A stretch of DNA of 27,799 nucleotides, from contig CAITAM010000433.1 in the NCBI GenBank assembly GCA_903890265.1, positions 1 through 27,799 of the forward strand, written 5' to 3'. The translations under genes were made by a program, and so were the position numbers. Shown piece by piece: positions 23,298-27,799 of this stretch. Below the pieces are notes generated by a model. The model did no database searches. It was not told where the DNA came from and worked only from the letters and a program-made list of their open reading frames with translations. Origin of the DNA: an uncultured Pseudomonadota bacterium (GTDB lineage Bacteria > Pseudomonadota > Gammaproteobacteria > Steroidobacterales > Steroidobacteraceae). The number at the start of each line of letters is the position of its first letter. Positions within the stretch are counted from its first letter, which is position 1.

Positions 23298-24629
23298 ATG
23301 CATCGCTTTGGTATCTCGTGGGTCGCGGCGCTGGCCGGCGGTGTCTGGTCGCTCGCCGTGTCCGCGGCGGAGCCGCAGGGCCCGGCCGCGCCGGCGGTCA
23401 CGGTGGTGCATGCTGGCCGTCTCGTCAGCGGCGGCACGGTGCGCGACAACCAGCTCATCGTCATTGCCGGTAACCGCATCACGGCCGTGGGTGCGCCGGG
23501 CACGGTCACCCTACCGGCCGGCGCGAAGGACATCGACCTGTCGCGCCTCACGGTACTGCCGGGTCTGATCGACACCCACACGCATCTCTTCCTGCAGGGC
23601 GAGGACCCGGCGCAGGGCGGCTACGACGTGCAGCTTCTGAAGCAGCCGCTGGCGTTTCGTGTCGCGCGCGCGACGGTGGCCGCGCGCCGCGCGCTCGCAC
23701 AGGGGTTCACCACGCTGCGCGACGTCGAGACCGAGGGCGCCGGGTACGGTGACGTCGGCATCAAGGAAGCGATCGAGCAGGGCTACCTCGCGGGGCCGAG
23801 GCTTTTCGTCTCGACACTGTCGATCTCGACCACCGGTGGCTACAACCTCGAGGGCTACGCGCCCGAGATCAGCGTGCCGAAGGGGGCGCAGCTCATCGAC
23901 GGGCCGGTCGAGGCGCGCCGGGCGGCGCGCGAGCAGCTCGGTCACGGTGCTGACTGGCTCAAGGTCTACATGACCCACCGCTCGTGGCTCGACCGCGACG
24001 GCAACCTCGTCACGCAGCCGACCCTGACGGTCGAGGAGCTGAAGGCCATCGTCGATGAGGCCCACGGCTGGCAGCGGCATGTGGCCTGCCACGCGTACAA
24101 CGGCATCGGCCTGCAGCGTGCCCTGGACGGCGGCTGCGACTCGATCGAGCACGGGCTTGAGCTCAGCGACGCGCAGATCGCGCAGATGAAACGGCAGGGC
24201 ACGTGGTACGTGCCGACGCTGTCGGTCTACTACTACGACTGGTCGCCGGCGGACACCGAGGCCGGCCGCAAGGACCGCAAGGAAGTGGATCTGCACCGGG
24301 CGTCGTTCGCGAGGGCATTGAAGGCCGGCGTCCGAATTGCCTTTGGCACCGACGTCGGCGGTTTTCCGTGGACGGACCCGATTGCGCAGGAGTTCAGCCG
24401 GGAGGTCGAGGCGGGCATGACGCCGATGCAGGCGATTGCCTCGGCGACCACCGCCGCCGCCGAACTGCTTGGCGAAACCGGACGGCTCGGGGTCGTGGCC
24501 CCCGGCGCCTTCGCCGACCTCGTGGCGGTCGACGGCGACCCGACCGTCGACGTCACGCGCCTCGCGCACGTCTCGTTCGTCATGAAGGACGGCATCGTCT
24601 ACGGTCCCCTGACCGACACGCTGCGCTAG
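23298..24629 (+). CDS. Secreted imidazolonepropionase/prolidase-like amidohydrolase
   Basis: A 443-residue metal-dependent hydrolase. A signal peptide (ISWVAALAGGVWSLAVSAAE) sends it to the periplasm. The binuclear metal site is complete: His94 and His96 in DTHTHLF, probable carboxylated Lys222 in WLKVYMTH, His265 in ACHAYN, His285 in SIEHGLEL and Asp352 in FGTDVGG. The closest characterised relatives are Xaa-Arg/Lys and Xaa-Pro dipeptidases of the Sgx9260/Cc2672 type, so a dipeptidase role is plausible. ATG 23298 has AGGAG (23284-23288) at 9 bases; GTG 23295 and TTG 23280 are also in frame. It differs from the YtcJ-like protein upstream in subfamily and size. The AsnB gene begins 17 bases after its stop. 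Confidence 0.9.
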   Translation: MHRFGISWVAALAGGVWSLAVSAAEPQGPAAPAVTVVHAGRLVSGGTVRDNQLIVIAGNRITAVGAPGTVTLPAGAKDIDLSRLTVLPGLIDTHTHLFLQGEDPAQGGYDVQLLKQPLAFRVARATVAARRALAQGFTTLRDVETEGAGYGDVGIKEAIEQGYLAGPRLFVSTLSISTTGGYNLEGYAPEISVPKGAQLIDGPVEARRAAREQLGHGADWLKVYMTHRSWLDRDGNLVTQPTLTVEELKAIVDEAHGWQRHVACHAYNGIGLQRALDGGCDSIEHGLELSDAQIAQMKRQGTWYVPTLSVYYYDWSPADTEAGRKDRKEVDLHRASFARALKAGVRIAFGTDVGGFPWTDPIAQEFSREVEAGMTPMQAIASATTAAAELLGETGRLGVVAPGAFADLVAVDGDPTVDVTRLAHVSFVMKDGIVYGPLTDTLR

Positions 24630-24646
24630 GCCGCGGGCACCGGCGC

Positions 24647-26389
24647 GTGTGCGGCATCGCGGGCATGGTGGGACCCCGGGCGGACCGGGACCGGGTGGCG
24701 CGCATGAACCGCGCGCTGCACCACCGGGGACCCGACGACCAGGGTGTCTACGCCGCCGAGGAGGTGGCGCTCGGCCACACGCGTCTCGCGATCATCGACC
24801 TGTCGCCCGGCGGGCACCAGCCCATGGTCTTCGGCGACTACGTCATCACCTTCAACGGCGAGATCTACAACTTCAAGGCGCTGAAGGCAGAGCTCCCCGG
24901 ACCGTTCCTGACGGCGAGCGACACCGAGGTGATCCTGCACCTCTACGCGCGCTACGGCGCGTCCTGCGTCGACCGTCTCGAGGGCATGTTCGCCTTCGTC
25001 ATCTACGACCGTCGCCGGCGCGAGGTGTTCGCGGCGCGCGACCGGCTCGGCATGAAGCCGTTCTACTACACGCTGCAGGGTGACACGCTGGCCTTCGCCT
25101 CCGAGCTCAAGGCCCTGCTTCTGGACGGCGCGCCGCCGATGGACCGCACGGCGCTGCGCGACTATTTCACCTACGGCTACGTGCCGGCGCCGAAGTCCGC
25201 GTACGAGGGTATCGCCAAGCTGCCGGCGGCGCACACGCTGACCTTCCGCGCCGGGGCGCTGCACGTGGCGCGCTACTGGGAGCCGTCGGCCGCGATCCGG
25301 CATCGCGAGCCGGCCGCGGCCGTCGAGGCACTCGACGAGATCCTCGGCCGGGTGATCCGCGCGCACACGCTGGCCGACGTGCCGGTCGGGGTCTTCCTGA
25401 GCGGCGGCCTGGATTCCGCCACCCTGACGAGCTACCTCGAGCGGCCGAAGACGTTCACGCTCGGTTTCGACGTCGCGGCGCGCTCGGAAGCCGAGGCCGC
25501 GGCCGGCGTTGCGCGCCACTTCGGCACGGCCCACCGCAGCGAGGTCGCGGGAGCGGGCGACCTCGATCAGGCGCTCAGCGTCATGCCGTCGCTCTTCGAC
25601 GAGCCCTTCGCCGACAGCGCCGCGTGGTCGAACTATTTGATTGCGCGCGCGGCACGGCGCGAGGTCACGGTCGCGCTGTCCGGCGAGGGCGGTGATGAGC
25701 TCTTCTGCGGTTACCCTCGCTACTGGCAGTACGATGGTCGTCGCTCGCTCTCGGCGCGGCTGCTGGCACGGTGGCTGCCGCCGCTCAGCAGCCTCGGCCA
25801 GTCGATGGAGCGGCGCGCCCACGGCGGACTCGACGGCTACGCGGCGCGCTTCTCGCAGCTGACCAGACCGCAGCTGCCGGCCCTGCTCGGTCCCGCGTAC
25901 AGCCTGCCTGGCTACGACGACCTGTGGTTCTACCGCCAGCACTGGCGCGAGGACCTCGATCCGATTCAGCGCATGCGCTGGCTCGACCTGCACACGAACC
26001 TCGCCGAGGGCCTGCTGACCAAGGTCGACCGCTCGAGCATGGCCCACTCGCTCGAGGTCCGACCGCCACTGCTCGATCACCGGCTGGTGGAGTTCGCGTT
26101 GTCGGTGGACCCGGCGCTTTGGGTCGATCGGGCCCGCGGCGAGGGCAAGGGGCTCCTGCGCCGCCTCATGGGACCGCGACTGCCGCCGGGTCACCTCAGC
26201 CGGCCCAAGTCGGGCTTCGGTCTGCCGGTGCGGCGCTGGATCCGCGCCAACCCCGCGCTCGTGGCCGGGGCGAGCGACCGCCTCTTGGCCGCCGGCGTGC
26301 TGCGCCGGCCGATCCCCGCGGACTTTCGCCGCACCTTCGCGCTCCTGTCATTCGATCGCTGGTGGAGCGCGGCGGGCGCGGGTCCCTAG
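24647..26389 (+). CDS. asnB: Asparagine synthase-type glutamine amidotransferase (AsnB)
   Basis: A 580-residue two-domain ATP-dependent enzyme. GTG 24647 makes the initiator directly precede Cys2, the N-terminal nucleophile of the class II glutaminase domain (CGIAGMVG, then RGPDDQGVY, FNGEIYNF and SDTEVILHLY). The C-terminal synthetase domain has the PP-loop SGGLDS at 252-257, SGEGGDELFCGYPRY, and the KVDRSSMAHSLEVRPPLLD signature. It uses glutamine and ATP to amidate a carboxylate. AsnB homologues are frequent in EPS loci, including exosortase-associated ones, where they are thought to amidate uronic acids; free asparagine synthesis is the alternative. It is slightly shorter than many EPS-type versions. 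It lies 17 bases after the amidohydrolase and may be co-transcribed with it. Confidence 0.93.
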   Translation: MCGIAGMVGPRADRDRVARMNRALHHRGPDDQGVYAAEEVALGHTRLAIIDLSPGGHQPMVFGDYVITFNGEIYNFKALKAELPGPFLTASDTEVILHLYARYGASCVDRLEGMFAFVIYDRRRREVFAARDRLGMKPFYYTLQGDTLAFASELKALLLDGAPPMDRTALRDYFTYGYVPAPKSAYEGIAKLPAAHTLTFRAGALHVARYWEPSAAIRHREPAAAVEALDEILGRVIRAHTLADVPVGVFLSGGLDSATLTSYLERPKTFTLGFDVAARSEAEAAAGVARHFGTAHRSEVAGAGDLDQALSVMPSLFDEPFADSAAWSNYLIARAARREVTVALSGEGGDELFCGYPRYWQYDGRRSLSARLLARWLPPLSSLGQSMERRAHGGLDGYAARFSQLTRPQLPALLGPAYSLPGYDDLWFYRQHWREDLDPIQRMRWLDLHTNLAEGLLTKVDRSSMAHSLEVRPPLLDHRLVEFALSVDPALWVDRARGEGKGLLRRLMGPRLPPGHLSRPKSGFGLPVRRWIRANPALVAGASDRLLAAGVLRRPIPADFRRTFALLSFDRWWSAAGAGP

Positions 26390-26422
26390 GCGCCCTCGCC
26401 GGTTGGGCGGGTCGCGATCCGC

Positions 26423-26428
26423 TATGAT
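26423..26428 (+). promoter_or_regulatory. Candidate -10 box immediately before the 26435 gene
   Basis: TATGAT matches the -10 consensus at five of six positions and ends 6 bases before the ATG at 26435. Transcription would then begin at or near the A of the start codon, giving a leaderless mRNA. TTGGGC (26403-26408) is too close for an ideal -35. No ribosome binding site is visible. Confidence 0.35.
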
Positions 26429-26434
26429 CGAGCG

Positions 26435-26947
26435 ATGCGCAAGGAATACGAACGGCTGAAGCGGCGGCCTTTCCTGATGCCGGTCTGGCTGACGGTGGTC
26501 GGTGCCGTGGTGCTCGTTGGCGCGGGCCTGTGGACGGTGCTCGCCGCGTCGACCACCCTCGTCGTCGTCGTGCCGGCCGAGAGTCCGGAGCGGGCCCGGG
26601 TGGTGGCGGGCTACCTCGTCAGCGGCGGACGCGAGGCTGGGCGGGTGCCGGAGGCCGTGGTCGCCGCCGACTCCGCCGCGGCGCGCGCGTACGCCGAGCG
26701 GCTCGGTGCGGCCCTCGGTCTCGCGCCGGTCTTCGCCCCGTCAGGGGATCCCGGTGCGCTGGTGGCTCTCCTGGTCGGCCGGCACCGCGGCGGGCACGTG
26801 ATCCTCGCCGCGGAACCCGCGGACCTGAAGTCCACGCTCGCCCGCCTCGGGGTCGCGGACGCGGAGGTGCCGTCACCCGGCGAGGTGGCGCTCGTCGCGG
26901 TTCCGCGCTTTTCGCGCCCGGCCGGGCTGCGCCTGACCGTGCCCTGA
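26435..26947 (+). CDS. Membrane-anchored, degenerate histidine-phosphatase-like protein
   Basis: A 170-residue protein with a basic N-terminus (MRKEYERLKRR) and one membrane helix (about 13-38), leaving the rest probably periplasmic. The body aligns by eye with small SixA-like histidine phosphatases: TTLVVVVPAES stands where TTVxLVRHAE is normal, GGHVILAAEPAD where GGxVLVVGHSNT is normal, and the end VALVAVPRFSRPAGLRL matches the usual last strands. Both catalytic histidines are replaced (Pro47 and Glu127), and the arginine next to the first is Val46. It therefore cannot form the phosphohistidine intermediate, and I infer a pseudoenzyme with a binding or scaffold role. ATG 26435 follows a -10-like box with no Shine-Dalgarno. 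It stands between the AsnB and tRNA-Ala genes. Confidence 0.7.
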   Translation: MRKEYERLKRRPFLMPVWLTVVGAVVLVGAGLWTVLAASTTLVVVVPAESPERARVVAGYLVSGGREAGRVPEAVVAADSAAARAYAERLGAALGLAPVFAPSGDPGALVALLVGRHRGGHVILAAEPADLKSTLARLGVADAEVPSPGEVALVAVPRFSRPAGLRLTVP

Positions 26948-26958
26948 GCCACCGCGGC

Positions 26959-26986
26959 TTGCAAGGCCGCAGCCGGGTGTTAAACT
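26959..26986 (+). promoter_or_regulatory. Candidate promoter of the tRNA genes
   Basis: TTGCAA (26959-26964), a 16-base spacer and TAAACT (26981-26986), with an upstream TGT that makes an extended -10. The start point near 26993 is 10 bases before tRNA-Ala. Confidence 0.5.
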
Positions 26987-27002
26987 CCCGCGCTTAAATC
27001 GT

Positions 27003-27078
<76 letters not shown>

Positions 27079-27189
27079 TTTTTCGTTCCGCGGGCGGTCG
27101 CCGGCGGCCCGAACCGGCCGACGCGCCGGGCCGGCCGGGCGCTGCGATGGGAACGTCCCGACGAGACCCGTACCGTCCTCGATAGCGAT

Positions 27190-27265
27190 GCCCCGGTAGC
27201 TCAGTGGATAGAGCGGCCGCCTCCTAAGCGGCAGGTCGCAGGTTCAACTCCTGTCCGGGGCGCCA
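27190..27265 (+). tRNA. tRNA-Arg (anticodon CCT)
   Basis: A complete 76-base cloverleaf. The acceptor is GCCCCGG/CCGGGGC, the D stem GCTC/GAGC, the anticodon stem GCCGC/GCGGC with loop CTCCTAA (anticodon CCT, reads AGG), and the T stem GCAGG/CCTGT. G73 and CCA are encoded. It lies 111 bases after tRNA-Ala, with no strong promoter of its own, so co-transcription is possible. Confidence 0.97.
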
Positions 27266-27387
27266 TCCCTCCCTTCCTCCGCCGACCCGTCGGCCGGTCG
27301 CCCGCCTGTCGACCGCCTTTACGTCCGGCCGTGCGCTCATCCCGGTCGTTCACGCTAAGGGACTGATTGTGCACTGCTCTGTTGTCG

Positions 27388-27403
27388 TGGCCCGGAACTT
27401 GCT
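27388..27403 (+). promoter_or_regulatory. Sigma-54 -24/-12 promoter before the DUF5658 gene
   Basis: TGGCCCGGAACTTGCT matches TGGCACG-N4-TTGCW at 11 of 12 fixed positions, with GG and GC exactly 10 bases apart. The start point would be near 27414, about 30 bases before the ATG at 27446. No enhancer-binding site can be named by eye. Confidence 0.7.
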
Positions 27404-27445
27404 TCACCGAGCGGGCGGGTACGGATCAGCGACGGAAGCAACCAG

Positions 27446-27799
27446 ATGTCGAATGGCGTGACGGAGCTTGGAGTGAGGAGCGGGCTGCCGACGGGCGCCG
27501 AGCGGCGCCGCCCCACGGAGCGGCGGCGGCATTTTGTCTGGTCGCTCTTCTACGGTGGCTTCCGTCCGCGCCGGCGCAACGGCCGGCGGGCGGAGGATCA
27601 GCACCGGCCGATCGTCGACTGGCACAGTCCGGAGCTCCTGTTCAGCTCCGTGGGGCTCCTCGTCCTCAGTCTGTGCGACGCGGCGCTGACGCTCGTGCTG
27701 CTCCAGCACGGCGCGAACGAGGCGAACCCCGTGATGGCGCTGGTGGTCGACGGCGACATGGCCCGTTTTGCGCTCGTCAAGCTCGCGCTGACCGGCGGC
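27446..27799 (+). CDS. DUF5658-type membrane protein, partial (cut by window end)
   Basis: An open frame of 118 codons with no stop before the window end, so the C-terminus is missing. ATG 27446 has GGAAG (27433-27437) 8 bases upstream. The first 55 residues are arginine-rich and probably cytoplasmic (GAERRRPTERRRHF; RPRRRNGRR). Then VDWHSPELLF leads into a membrane helix (about 64-88, LLVLSLCDAALTLVLLQHG), the motif ANEANPVMALVV and the start of a second helix (ARFALVKLALTG). The D-A-A-L-T-L helix followed by E-x-N-P-x-M fits the DUF5658 family, whose function is not known. The near-consensus sigma-54 promoter makes its regulation unusual. Confidence 0.8.
   Translation, partial: MSNGVTELGVRSGLPTGAERRRPTERRRHFVWSLFYGGFRPRRRNGRRAEDQHRPIVDWHSPELLFSSVGLLVLSLCDAALTLVLLQHGANEANPVMALVVDGDMARFALVKLALTGG

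Noticed and set aside
24203..24646. N-terminal 148-codon extension of the AsnB frame
   Set aside because: It overlaps the amidohydrolase in another frame, and class II amidotransferases need Cys directly after the initiator, as given by GTG 24647.
27190..27445. Integrated element at tRNA-Arg(CCT)
   Set aside because: No integrase and no repeat of the tRNA 3' end is visible inside the window.
27404..27709. 101-codon minus-strand frame at the right end
   Set aside because: Antisense to the DUF5658 frame, which has promoter, ribosome site and membrane helices.

Overview
The window is strongly GC-rich and densely coded. Encoded-CCA tRNAs, a TonB-dependent receptor of the 'EEVIVTA' type, a PEP-CTERM-like surface protein, RluA-type pseudouridine synthase and sigma-54-like promoters together suggest a Gram-negative proteobacterium, most likely a gammaproteobacterium with a large outer-membrane receptor repertoire (Steroidobacter/Nevskia-like). 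The taxonomic guess is inference from gene style; no ribosomal RNA is present.

Layout. (1) 1-5.2 kb: TonB-dependent receptor, a secreted VPLPA/PEP-CTERM-tailed protein with the only textbook intrinsic terminator of the window, and a metabolite:H+ symporter-type MFS transporter. (2) 5.4-7.7 kb: small housekeeping or orphan genes (DUF1330, RluA-like pseudouridine synthase, VOC/glyoxalase-fold protein). (3) 7.8-20.4 kb: a cell-surface polysaccharide region. It holds an acyltransferase-3/SGNH fusion, a leftward three-gene operon (GT-C glycosyltransferase, aldo/keto reductase, GMC flavin oxidoreductase, the last two with overlapping stop and start), a polytopic O-antigen/EPS polymerase-like protein, a large secreted beta-helix protein with Ig-like N-terminal part, a second acyltransferase-3 and a WaaE-like family 2 glycosyltransferase. 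No initiating sugar-phosphate transferase, flippase, Wza/Wzc exporter or exosortase is in the window, so this is part of a larger or scattered locus. (4) 20.6-26.4 kb, all rightward: two secreted amidohydrolases of different subfamilies, a glutathione S-transferase whose stop codon lies inside a 14-bp tandem repeat, and an AsnB-type glutamine amidotransferase. (5) 26.4-27.8 kb: a membrane-anchored protein that looks like a histidine phosphatase without its catalytic histidines, tRNA-Ala(CGC), tRNA-Arg(CCT), and the start of a DUF5658-type membrane protein behind a near-consensus sigma-54 promoter, cut by the window edge.

How it fits together. The polysaccharide genes can supply chain polymerisation, sugar transfer, O-acylation and extracellular processing. 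The most suggestive unit is the GT-C/AKR/GMC operon, where a flavin oxidase and an NADPH reductase could together invert a sugar stereocentre before a GT-C enzyme transfers the sugar; this is a hypothesis by analogy to DprE1/DprE2. The two sigma-54-like sites (one before DUF5658, one on the minus strand in front of the PEP-CTERM gene) and the degenerate phosphatase are the other items most worth checking. Much of the intergenic DNA holds GC-rich hairpins without U-tracts, typically just after stop codons.
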